Source of the DNA: an uncultured Erysipelotrichaceae bacterium
Lineage (GTDB): Bacteria > Bacillota_I > Bacilli_A > RFN20 > CAG-826
Assembly (NCBI GenBank): GCA_902773005.1
Contig: CACYCS010000025.1
Location: 1-32,381, forward strand
Reading direction: 5' to 3'
DNA: 32,381 bases
This document shows positions 17,285 through 23,834 of this stretch, one piece after another. Position 1 is the first letter of the stretch. Every line of letters begins with the position of its first letter. Below the pieces are notes generated by a model. The model saw only the letters and a list, made by a program, of their open reading frames with translations. It was not told the DNA's origin and ran no database searches. A program made the translations under genes and the position numbers.

Positions 17285-18565
17285 TTAGTCAAGCGTGGTG
17301 ACGCCGAAGGACATACCGATGTTGAACTCGGAGCCAATGTAGCTAGCACTATTCCAAATCGTGTTCGCAGGACTGGTAACCGCAGCAGCTCCGTTAGCAG
17401 GCTCAAGCGGCTGCCATCCTTCAAGATAAATCGTGACGGTCAACGTGAAATATTCAGCATCGGTTGCGGGAACGTCAGTTCCATCGGTGGTTCCGAGGGC
17501 GCGCCCGCCTTCCAAGTGGCCGACGCTATCGTTGGTTGGATAAAGGCCGTTTGCTGCATAGAGGTTCGAATATGCTGCAGAAGTCCCCATGCCAGCGTCC
17601 TTGCCGTATTGAAGCGCAACAGGATTCTCAGGATCCGCAGCGTTGAAGCTGTAATGGGAACCCGGGACGTCCCTTTCGTCATCAACGTGGCCATCGAGAT
17701 TGAGATCGAGAGAGCCGGTGGTAACGGTGCTGATGTTAGCCGCGTTGGTGCCTTTGCCAATGTGGGCATAGGTAGTATCGTGAGCCAAATGGACGCGGAC
17801 GGCACTCGAGATATCCGAAGTTGCAGGAGAGGTCACTTTCTGAGCGATGGTCAAATCGGTCAAGTAAAGAGGCTGTGCAATCAAGGCATTCGGGTTTGCT
17901 TCCTTGCCGTCGATGTCAAGGACGCGGAACTGAAGCTGGAATTGCATATAGTCGGATGTTTCCGCGGTCTGCCACTTGTAATCGCCGTGAGCATACTGTT
18001 CATATCCGCAGACAGGCTGGCCATAAAGGGTTGGCAAAGCGCCATCAACGGTTGCACCAGGAGCGGTGACAGGGGCAAGTTTGCCATTGGCGCGGCCAGC
18101 GGCCTCAAGGATGTCGGCGTTCTGAAGGCTGGTGCCCCAAGAGCCATAATCTTTGGTGATGGTCTCCCACGCGGCGGGTGCAGCTGCTTTGTACTTGTAA
18201 ACGGTGCCGTTAACATCGTATTTAGCTCCGTCAACAGCAGCGACGCCTGCGCCAAAAGACTCTGCACCTTTGGTGAAGACCTTGAAGTCATCGGTGATGA
18301 CGATATCGCCTTCGGCATAGCTTGCAGCGGCTGCAGTAACAGCAGCTTCGTTAGCAAGTTTCGCTTTCGCCACAGTGCCAGTAGCGTCTTTAATGGTCCT
18401 GACTTGAAGGAATTCAGTGCATTTCGCGGTCGTTCCGGTGAATTCGGAAGTCACGCGCGTATTGTATTGGAACCAGGCTACGGTTCCGGAGATGGAGCCA
18501 GCTATACCGGCAGCCATCGCGATCGCCATAGTGGCTATGATCGCCTTTTTGCCATTAGTTTTCAT
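17285..18565 (-). CDS. Secreted TasA-like protein with SipW-cognate signal
   Basis: 426 residues from the ATG at 18565. An in-frame TTG at 18580 directly abuts AGGAG with no spacing, so I prefer the ATG, although its distance to AGGAG (15 nt) is long. Signal segment about 6-28, then SGTVAWFQYNTRVTSEFTG with W31 and C49 in TAKCTEFLQVRT, shared with the 707-residue protein. Very Ala-rich body. The C-terminal end has VTIYLEGWQPLEPANG and EFNIGMSFGVTTLD. Lacking the extra modules of its larger paralog, it may be the basic subunit. It overlaps the end of the upstream gene by 11 bp, and the next gene follows after a 126-nt spacer with a strong hairpin. Confidence 0.72.
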   Translation of the reverse strand: MKTNGKKAIIATMAIAMAAGIAGSISGTVAWFQYNTRVTSEFTGTTAKCTEFLQVRTIKDATGTVAKAKLANEAAVTAAAASYAEGDIVITDDFKVFTKGAESFGAGVAAVDGAKYDVNGTVYKYKAAAPAAWETITKDYGSWGTSLQNADILEAAGRANGKLAPVTAPGATVDGALPTLYGQPVCGYEQYAHGDYKWQTAETSDYMQFQLQFRVLDIDGKEANPNALIAQPLYLTDLTIAQKVTSPATSDISSAVRVHLAHDTTYAHIGKGTNAANISTVTTGSLDLNLDGHVDDERDVPGSHYSFNAADPENPVALQYGKDAGMGTSAAYSNLYAANGLYPTNDSVGHLEGGRALGTTDGTDVPATDAEYFTLTVTIYLEGWQPLEPANGAAAVTSPANTIWNSASYIGSEFNIGMSFGVTTLD

Positions 18566-19406
18566 AAGCGTTGATTTCAACTCCTAATTTGATTGATGCT
18601 CCTACTGGAGCTTTCAGCTTTTCCATATCGTCGGAGAACTGATACGACTGCGGGTCCTCCCCTTCTAGCCAGAGCACCGCGGTATACCTTTGCATCGCGC
18701 GGATGCCGAATCCGTTCACCCGGAACTTCGCGATCACATCGTCTGAGACGAAGTTCGTCGCTAGAGGATGATCGAGGACCGAGGGGATCGGCTTGCCGAG
18801 AGGATAGAAGTTCACGAATTCCTGATAGGTGTCGTGAAGGTCGCCCTCCTCGTCATAATACTCATGGACGTAGGCCGATTTCTTGGCGAATATGCCATAG
18901 TCATGGGTTTCGGATTCCGCGTCATTGGAATAGACCATGACCCGGAGGGTGTCGAGGAGGCTTCTGCCATCTTCCGACAGCTGATTCTCCACGACGTTGA
19001 TACTCATGACGTAATTAGCGATCTCGCTTCCCACGTTTTTGACGTAGAAGGTGTACTTGAAGTAATTGACCGACTCAATCGCACCGTCTTCGTTCACTCG
19101 GCAGGGGCTGAATGACTCACTCTCTTCGCTATCGAGCACATCGTCGCTAGGGAAGGCGCTATAGGTGAATTCCTCATAGGGGTAAGCCTCGCTCACCCTT
19201 AGCAGGGATTCGGGATTCTGGAACGCCTTCTCGGTTGCAAGCGACAGCGAGATCTCCCCGTTATTGACCGAAACCGTGAAGGTTCCGGTGTAACGTCCGA
19301 GGAATGCGATGATGCCCAAAGCGACGACTCCGGTCGTGCCGATGCCGCCCACTATGGCTGCTACCCGCCTTCTCAAGCGCTTTTTAACGTAATCGAGTTC
19401 GTACAT
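18555..19406 (-). CDS. Membrane-anchored camelysin/TasA-like protein, first gene of the operon
   Basis: 283 residues from the ATG at 19406; an in-frame TTG at 19451 would add 15 residues of unlikely sequence (MGHIQPFHILENGHF). No clear Shine-Dalgarno precedes either. A basic N-terminus (KKRLRRR) leads into a hydrophobic helix (about 15-36), then GRYTGTFTVSVNNGEISLSL. The A-W-[YF] signal of the sibling proteins is absent, so it may stay membrane-anchored and act as a base or adaptor. The C-terminal half has YTAVLWLEGEDPQSY, a variant of the EGW signature, and ends in ASIKLGVEINAYEN. It is the first gene after the c-di-GMP riboswitch and overlaps the next gene. Confidence 0.65.
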   Translation of the reverse strand: MYELDYVKKRLRRRVAAIVGGIGTTGVVALGIIAFLGRYTGTFTVSVNNGEISLSLATEKAFQNPESLLRVSEAYPYEEFTYSAFPSDDVLDSEESESFSPCRVNEDGAIESVNYFKYTFYVKNVGSEIANYVMSINVVENQLSEDGRSLLDTLRVMVYSNDAESETHDYGIFAKKSAYVHEYYDEEGDLHDTYQEFVNFYPLGKPIPSVLDHPLATNFVSDDVIAKFRVNGFGIRAMQRYTAVLWLEGEDPQSYQFSDDMEKLKAPVGASIKLGVEINAYEN

Positions 19407-19470
19407 AAAATGCCCATTTTCGAGGATATGAAACGGCTGAATATGTCCCAATGGCTTTGAATCTAATAAG

Positions 19471-19526
19471 CCAGCTGCCTTTCATCCATTTTCACTGGCG
19501 GCTTGATTCAAGCCTAAGGCAGCTGG
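19471..19526 (-). promoter_or_regulatory. Long hairpin overlapping the riboswitch 3' end, candidate expression platform
   Basis: CCAGCTGCCTT (19526-19516) pairs perfectly with AAGGCAGCTGG (19481-19471). Inside the loop GGCTTGA/TCAAGCC (19500-19506 with 19508-19514) forms a second possible stem. The 5' arm is also the last part of the c-di-GMP aptamer, so aptamer closure and this hairpin should compete. The following bases (CTTATTAGATT) are only mildly T-rich, so the mechanism is not settled. Confidence 0.55.
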
Positions 19527-19592
19527 CAATCTAACTTTTTAAGGGTTAGACCCTGTAGCTTTGCGACGCCGCGTCACCACGGTTTTGCTATT
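19516..19592 (-). ncRNA. c-di-GMP-I (GEMM) riboswitch
   Basis: The minus strand reads AATAGCAAAACC, then the hairpin CCGTG-GTGA-CGCGG with a GNRA tetraloop, then CGCAAAGCTACAGGGTCTAA, then a second hairpin (CTAAC/GTTAG), and ends ATTGCCAGCTGCC. The order GCAAA-stem-GNRA-stem-CGCAAAGC-hairpin-TTGCCAGCTGCC is the class I c-di-GMP aptamer pattern. It lies just downstream of a good promoter and upstream of the first operon gene, and the operon itself encodes an EAL phosphodiesterase and degenerate GGDEF/EAL proteins, which fits c-di-GMP control. Recognised by eye, without a covariance model. Confidence 0.85.
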
Positions 19593-19603
19593 TTCTCACC
19601 CAA

Positions 19604-19632
19604 AATATACCGATGCTGTCCCCCCAAGTCAA
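19604..19632 (-). promoter_or_regulatory. Sigma-A type promoter of the large operon
   Basis: On the minus strand the -35 hexamer TTGACT (19632-19627) and the -10 hexamer TATATT (19609-19604) are separated by exactly 17 bp. Transcription should start near 19597, a few bases before the c-di-GMP aptamer. Confidence 0.85.
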
Positions 19633-19634
19633 GC

Positions 19635-19667
19635 ATTTTTAATAAATTAAAACGGCCCGCGGGCCGT
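19635..19667 (-). terminator. Terminator of the 116-residue membrane protein gene
   Basis: Palindrome ACGGCCCGCGGGCCGT (19652-19667) followed on the minus strand by TTTTAATTTATTAAAAA (19651-19635), right after the stop codon of the 116-residue gene. It overlaps the -35 side of the large-operon promoter only marginally, so it also insulates that operon from upstream transcription. Confidence 0.85.
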
Positions 19668-19673
19668 CCATAA

Positions 19674-20024
19674 TCATTTGTTATCGTTCTCGAGGTCTTT
19701 GAGAAGTTCTGCTTTAAGCGCTTCCCTCTGCTCATCGGTGAGGTCATTGACCTGGATCGGTTCCTTCTTGGTGGATTTCCTGACGTAGATCACTAGCCCG
19801 ATGATGTTGGCGGCTAGTAGCACGAATAGCGGGATGACGAATGCGACGAGATATACCGTCGGATTGTTCTGAAGATATCCGATGAATCCTTCGGAACCAA
19901 GGATCTCGGCTGCGGTTTTGCCGACCGTATTGGCGAGCATGATGATATTGAAAACCGCTAGACCAAGCGTCAATACCAAATCCACGGCAAGCAACGTTAT
20001 GAACAGCGGCTTCTTGTTTTTCAT
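19674..20024 (-). CDS. Small two-helix membrane protein with a SipW-tail-like C-terminus
   Basis: 116 residues, unknown function. Two membrane helices (about 7-31 and 56-83) with a short extracellular or periplasm-equivalent loop, then a charged cytoplasmic tail ending VNDLTDEQREALKAELLKDLEN. This tail matches the helical repeat in the SipW-type peptidase (LSEEDKARLKAEMLAKM) in spacing and key residues (L-[TS]-x-E-x-x-x-x-L-K-A-E-[ML]-L). It recalls SHOCT-type short C-terminal domains, but I do not claim membership. It is transcribed alone, ends at a strong terminator just before the operon promoter, and may share a partner with the peptidase. The ribosome site before the ATG at 20024 is weak. 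Confidence 0.65.
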   Translation of the reverse strand: MKNKKPLFITLLAVDLVLTLGLAVFNIIMLANTVGKTAAEILGSEGFIGYLQNNPTVYLVAFVIPLFVLLAANIIGLVIYVRKSTKKEPIQVNDLTDEQREALKAELLKDLENDNK

Positions 20025-20082
20025 CGATTTAAACTTTGCAAAAAGGCCTATTCGTTCGGTTAGGCTGCCTATAGTTTAGCAC

Positions 20083-20102
20083 GGTCTAAGCGGAATTCCA
20101 CA
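20083..20102 (-). promoter_or_regulatory. Possible extended -10 promoter of the 116-residue gene
   Basis: Minus strand TGC-TAAACT at 20091-20083, with GCGGAATTCCAC (about 20091-20102) near the -35 position. The GGAAT/ATTCC core resembles the palindrome at 1132-1145 upstream of the response regulator. Weak evidence. Confidence 0.3.
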
Positions 20103-20225
20103 TTATTTTTTCACCTGTTACGCGTATTAGCGCATTATGCGTCATCGAAGGAATTCGTTTTTCTTGTTCATTTGCTATATATCGTTAGGAGACGCTCAAC
20201 CGCTTGAGTCTCAAAAGAGGAGATA

Positions 20226-20269
20226 GGCTGGGCGCCATGCCTGGGATTAAATAGAGATGGCTGTTCGCC
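20226..20269 (+). repeat. Two copies of the GGYTGNGCRCC-type intergenic motif
   Basis: GGCTGGGCGCC at 20226-20236 and GGCTGTTCGCC at 20259-20269, 33 bp apart. Part of a motif family found only between genes in this window. Confidence 0.5.
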
Positions 20270-20485
20270 AGAATTAGGAAAAAAGATCTATGCTAGGTGC
20301 ACTGCTATAAAAAGAATGTTGACATGGATTTTTGACTGGGCGAAAATAATATCGCAAAGCAAAAACCTACGAGGGCGTCCCAACTCCCGGCGGCAAAGCG
20401 ATGCGAGCTCTAGCCATTCATCCATTGATACAGCAATGTTCAATGATTTTTGTCGTTTATAACGACACGAACAAGGAAAATATTT

Positions 20486-21694
20486 ATGAAAAAATTAAAG
20501 AAATCACTACTGGTGGTTCCTGCTCTTGGCGTGTTGATGCTTGCCGCTGCCGGATCTGTCGGCGGAACCGTTGCTTGGTTCTCGTCGGTGAACACATTCA
20601 ATACTGCCATAAGTTCATTCAGCGTCGGAAGGGTCAATGGTAACCTTTCTGTTGAAATGACTGCTGATCGCGGAACCAAAAAGGTCGGAGATGCGATTGT
20701 CGTAGGCGCAGCTGACGGAAACGTGAAAATGACACACGGGTCCTTCAAGCACACCGTTGCAACGGTGGGTGACGATTCGGTCTACACAGTTACAAATCAA
20801 TCAGTTGCCAGACTAACCGGGGAGCACAATGAAGGTGGTACATACACTGGCGCGGTCGCCATTGATGCTGCGAAGTTTTTGTTAGCGTCAAAGCAGATCG
20901 CCGGAACGTATACCTTTACTTCCCATGGCACTCCGACCGATCACTATTCGATGGCCGGTACGGAGGGCATTACAGCTGTGGCCACCATCACGGCTAGCAA
21001 CCTCTCTGATGTTTGGGGTCTCACCTGCACCGGAGACCACACTGACGGTGACACTATCATAATCGCTCTTACAAACACCTATGCTAAAGATGCCGATTGG
21101 ATGTACAGCGCAGCCAAGATAGGCGACGACTATTGGTACTACGCAGTCAGTTGGAACATGACTTTCACCTATGATTTCGGATCCGACAGGAATACTAGAA
21201 AGGTCTATTTCGACGTGGACAATTCCAACGTTGACCCCAGCGTGGGCACAGCCGCCCAAGGAAGCGCTTCCGAGAAAACAAAGAAGGGCTTCCGCATGGC
21301 TTTCCATAACAAAACTACTCGTAATTTGATTTGGGCGCCGCTCCAAGACGAGCCGAGCGATATTCATTATGTCACTGGCACCAACACGATTGGTTCCTAT
21401 GGCAACAGCGACTCTGAGCATCTTATCTATTCTGGACTAGCAGAAGATCCAAACGACGATGATGACAATAACATGTTTGTCGAGTTGGGCAGCGCCTCAG
21501 TCAGTCCGGATGAAGACGAGGGCATGAACTACATCTGCACACTTGCGCCGAGTGATGGAAATGACGGAAACGGAATCGAAAATGTAGTGACCATTAATTG
21601 TGTTGCTTGGTTCGAAGGAACCGATCCCAATGTAATTAATAGAGCCGAAATGAACAACATCGCTGCGTCCTTGTCATTCTTCGCGACCGTCTGA
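20486..21694 (+). CDS. Secreted TasA-like protein with SipW-cognate signal, outside the operon
   Basis: 402 residues from the ATG at 20486, which has AAGGA at good spacing; an upstream in-frame TTG at 20450 lacks a ribosome site. Signal segment about 6-28, then VGGTVAWFSSVNTFNTAISSF with W31. The end has NCVAWFEGTDPNVINRAEM and AASLSFFATV, the EG[TW]D signature and terminal strand shared with the operon proteins. It is a monocistronic plus-strand gene diverging from the operon region and ends at a strong terminator. Its base composition looks less GC-rich than that of the operon members, so it may have a separate history. Likely a surface protein processed by the same signal peptidase. Confidence 0.7.
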   Translation: MKKLKKSLLVVPALGVLMLAAAGSVGGTVAWFSSVNTFNTAISSFSVGRVNGNLSVEMTADRGTKKVGDAIVVGAADGNVKMTHGSFKHTVATVGDDSVYTVTNQSVARLTGEHNEGGTYTGAVAIDAAKFLLASKQIAGTYTFTSHGTPTDHYSMAGTEGITAVATITASNLSDVWGLTCTGDHTDGDTIIIALTNTYAKDADWMYSAAKIGDDYWYYAVSWNMTFTYDFGSDRNTRKVYFDVDNSNVDPSVGTAAQGSASEKTKKGFRMAFHNKTTRNLIWAPLQDEPSDIHYVTGTNTIGSYGNSDSEHLIYSGLAEDPNDDDDNNMFVELGSASVSPDEDEGMNYICTLAPSDGNDGNGIENVVTINCVAWFEGTDPNVINRAEMNNIAASLSFFATV

Positions 21695-21716
21695 TCAATT
21701 CCTGCTTTGATCTACT

Positions 21717-21740
21717 GGGTCTCCTCACGGAGGCCCTTTT
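21717..21740 (+). terminator. Terminator of the plus-strand TasA-like gene
   Basis: GGGTCTCC (21717-21724), loop TCAC, GGAGGCCC (21729-21736), then TTTT. Eight pairs with one G-T wobble, 23 bp after the stop. Confidence 0.85.
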
Positions 21741-21850
21741 CCTTATTTATATATAAGGATAGGAGCGCAAACGCTTTGCCCTACTTCTATTGCAGGCGCA
21801 TAATATGGAAAGTCACTCTGCGGCGAGCTTATATCCTTATGATTCGGATT

Positions 21851-21929
21851 GGCTGTGCGCCTGAAGAAGTAGGCTGAACGCCTGGCAAAGTAGAATAGGC
21901 TGCGCGCCAGAAGATGTAGGCTGAGCACC
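21851..21929 (+). repeat. Four tandem copies of the GGYTGNGCRCC-type motif
   Basis: GGCTGTGCGCC (21851), GGCTGAACGCC (21872), GGCTGCGCGCC (21898) and GGCTGAGCACC (21919), at steps of 21, 26 and 21 bp, just before the CDF transporter gene. The spacers share AGAAG/GAAGTA-like bases. Steps near two helical turns would place most copies on one face of DNA. Confidence 0.6.
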
Positions 21930-21951
21930 ACATGAAGAAGGAAAGCAAGGT

Positions 21952-23109
21952 ATGGATAAGAAAGAGAAGATGAAGAAAGAGATAAGCCCTGCGAAGAAGA
22001 GGGAGAGGACGATCGTCACCACTTCTTCCGTGGGGATTGGGGGCAATTTGCTTCTAGTTGGGTTTAAGGCATTCGTGGGATTCTTGACGGGATCGATTTC
22101 GATTGTATCGGATGCGTTGAATAACTTATCGGACGCGCTTAGTTCATTGATTACGATCATAGGGACAAAGCTATCTGGCAAGCGGCCGGATAAGAAGCAT
22201 CCCTTTGGACACGGGAGGATCGAATACCTTACTTCCTCTATCATTGGGGTTTTGATTTTGTTCGCCGGTGGGCTCGCCCTATACGAATCGATCCTCGACA
22301 TCGTGAAATACTATCAAGGCGGCGAACTATCCAATTTCGATAACCTCGCCTTCATCATCATCTCCGTCGCGATTGCGGTCAAAGTCGGACTAGGGACTTT
22401 GTTCCGGATTGTGGGGAAACGCGTGAGTAGCGATGCGCTTAAGGCAAGCGGGATCGACGCATTATTCGATGCGTTACTCTCATTAGGCACCTTGGTCGGG
22501 GCTTTGGTGACGCGGTTCGCCGGGTTCTATATCGAGGGCTATATCGGCTGCGTGATCGGCGTTTTCATCATTAGAAGCGGCATCGGGGTGCTCCGCGAAT
22601 CGGTCTCCTCGATCATCGGCGATAGGGCTGAGGAAGGATTATCCGCCAAAATCAAAGCCATTTGCCTTGCCCACAAGGAAGTGCATGGGGTGTATGACGT
22701 GATCTTAAATAACTATGGGCCAAATAAGACGATCGGGTCGCTCCATATCGAGCTTGATGACGATACGACCGCGAAGGAGATCCATGGCCTATGCCGCATC
22801 ATCGAGTCGGAGATCTATATCGCGACAGGCGTGATAACGACCATGGGTATCTATGCCTCTAACGACTCGTCGCCTGAAGGGGCCCTCATCAAAGAGAAAT
22901 TGCTCGAGGTATTGAAGGGATACCCAACCTTGCTTCAGATGCATGGCTTCTACGTCGATTCGAGCAAGAAGATCGTGACCTATGACCTGATCTTCGATTT
23001 CTCCGATTCGAAGGTGGAGCACCACGCCTCGGAGATCTGCGCGGCAATGAAGGACGCCTTCCCGGAATATAGCTTCTATCCGATTTTGGATCAGGACTAT
23101 TCCGATTGA
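21952..23109 (+). CDS. Cation diffusion facilitator (CDF) metal transporter
   Basis: 385 residues. Divalent metal/proton antiporter of the CDF family in the cell membrane. After a basic N-terminus come six predicted membrane helices (about 28-210). TM2 holds SDALNNLSDALSS with N57-x3-D61, TM5 holds DALFD (D169, D173), and the TM2-TM3 loop has the family hallmark HPFGHGRIEY (83-92). The C-terminal cytoplasmic domain (about 215-300) has the usual ferredoxin-like pattern (HKEVHGVYDVILNNYG...SLHIELDDD), and about 80 further residues extend beyond it, longer than most members. The metal cannot be assigned; the Asn/Asp site is unlike the HxxxD of zinc-specific types. Ribosome site AAGGAAAGCAAGG precedes the ATG. 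Confidence 0.9.
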   Translation: MDKKEKMKKEISPAKKRERTIVTTSSVGIGGNLLLVGFKAFVGFLTGSISIVSDALNNLSDALSSLITIIGTKLSGKRPDKKHPFGHGRIEYLTSSIIGVLILFAGGLALYESILDIVKYYQGGELSNFDNLAFIIISVAIAVKVGLGTLFRIVGKRVSSDALKASGIDALFDALLSLGTLVGALVTRFAGFYIEGYIGCVIGVFIIRSGIGVLRESVSSIIGDRAEEGLSAKIKAICLAHKEVHGVYDVILNNYGPNKTIGSLHIELDDDTTAKEIHGLCRIIESEIYIATGVITTMGIYASNDSSPEGALIKEKLLEVLKGYPTLLQMHGFYVDSSKKIVTYDLIFDFSDSKVEHHASEICAAMKDAFPEYSFYPILDQDYSD

Positions 23110-23170
23110 TCTTGTTTTGCCTTACAATTTGTTTTGACCTCGCAGCGAGTAGGCTAGGCGCGTCAAGTGA

Positions 23171-23264
23171 TGGCGGATGGGAGGTCGCCGCCATACGAAG
23201 GATGGTTCGACCATCCGCGATGCCTATCCGCAGCCGCGCTGCGAACTGACCTCCCTTTTGGAGG
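23171..23264 (+). promoter_or_regulatory. Structured leader of the ECF S component, candidate riboswitch
   Basis: GGGAGGTC (23179-23186) pairs perfectly with GACCTCCC (23248-23255), enclosing two hairpins: GGATGGT/ACCATCC (23200-23206 with 23210-23216) and GCAGC/GCTGC (23230-23234 with 23238-23242), i.e. a three-way junction. The 3' strand of the closing stem contains CCTCC (23250-23254), which can instead pair with the Shine-Dalgarno GGAGG (23260-23264) over a 5-nt loop. TGGCGG/CCGCCA (23171-23176 with 23188-23193) is a further alternative. This is the architecture of a translational switch. I cannot match it to a known class (no TPP-type CTGAGA box). Confidence 0.55.
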
Positions 23265-23273
23265 AAATTGCCA

Positions 23274-23834
23274 ATGGGGAATTTCATGATTCGGCGAATC
23301 GTCTACGACGGGATGCTCGCCGCGATTTACGTCGTTTTATCTACTTTGGGGATACATTTCGGCAATGTGCTGACCATTACCTTCGCATCTTTGCCCACGA
23401 CCCTCGCCGCGATCGTGTTCGGACCGGCGGATGCGTTTTTGATCGGACTGCTCGGCGAATTCCTCGCCCAGTTCATGAAATACGGGCTCACTCTTACTAC
23501 GCCCCTATGGATCTTGCCGTCTGCGATCAGGGGATTATTGATCGGGATCGTCGCGATTATCTACAAGAAAAAGGGGACGGACATGATGGACCACCGCTTC
23601 CAGGCTTTGGGGTGGTTGCTTGGCATTGCGGTCATCGTGAGCTTCGTGAATACGCTTGTGATGTTCCTAGACGCGACGATCTACGATTATTCCTTCTTGT
23701 TCGCGGCTTGGAGCACGCTCACGCGGTTTGGGACGTCTTTGCTTACGGCCATCGTCGTGTGGTTAGTGTGCATGCCGCTATATAGCGCAATCAAGAAGAT
23801 CCTTCCAAAGCCAATCAAGGAGGCAGAGCAATGA
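23274..23834 (+). CDS. ECF transporter S component (substrate-binding membrane subunit)
   Basis: 186 residues, about six membrane helices. MIRRIVYDGMLAAIYVVLST at the start, then LTITFASLPTTLAAIVFGPADAFLIGLLGEFLAQ and LWILPSAIRGLLIGIV match the pattern of energy-coupling-factor S components of the folate/queuosine/pantothenate type (small residues in helix 1, FGP turn, charged helix ends). It would bind a vitamin-like substrate and use a shared EcfA/EcfA'/EcfT module, which is not in this window. The substrate is unknown. The ATG at 23274 lies 9 nt after GGAGG; the TTG at 23268 is too close to it. The gene overlaps exonuclease III by 4 bp. Confidence 0.75.
   Translation: MGNFMIRRIVYDGMLAAIYVVLSTLGIHFGNVLTITFASLPTTLAAIVFGPADAFLIGLLGEFLAQFMKYGLTLTTPLWILPSAIRGLLIGIVAIIYKKKGTDMMDHRFQALGWLLGIAVIVSFVNTLVMFLDATIYDYSFLFAAWSTLTRFGTSLLTAIVVWLVCMPLYSAIKKILPKPIKEAEQ

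Larger units (their letters stand above)
20025..20485. other. Intergenic region with motif repeats and a possible structured leader
   Basis: No gene is visible. The left end holds the promoter area of the 116-residue gene. Two copies of the GGCTGNKCGCC motif lie at 20226-20236 and 20259-20269. A TTGACA hexamer at 20319-20324 lacks a -10 box at normal spacing. Positions 20352-20425 are GC-rich, closed by ATCGC...GCGAT (about 20352/20407), and could be a structured 5' leader of the TasA-like gene at 20486. I could not assign it to any riboswitch class; it does not match the c-di-GMP-I pattern despite a CGCAAAGC string. Confidence 0.35.

Noticed and set aside
17261-18574. Long plus-strand open frame opposite the TasA-like gene at 17285-18565
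   Set aside because: It mirrors the minus-strand gene almost exactly, has no domain or signal pattern and no operon partner; the minus frame has the SipW-cognate signal and EGW signature.
1-20390. Shared GGGCGTCCC string at the window start and near 20380 as a repeat family
   Set aside because: Nine GC-rich bases with differing flanks; expected by chance at this composition.
20352-20425. Second c-di-GMP riboswitch before the plus-strand TasA-like gene
   Set aside because: It has a CGCAAAGC string, but the GNRA-capped hairpin comes neither in the right place nor order, and the TTGCCAGCTGCC-type end is missing.
21851-21929. CRISPR array
   Set aside because: Units are 11 bp and imperfect, spacers are 10-15 bp and similar to each other, and no cas genes are present.
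23177-23785. 202-codon plus-strand frame overlapping the ECF S component
   Set aside because: Arg/His/Asp-rich protein in another frame of a membrane-protein gene; it starts inside the structured leader.
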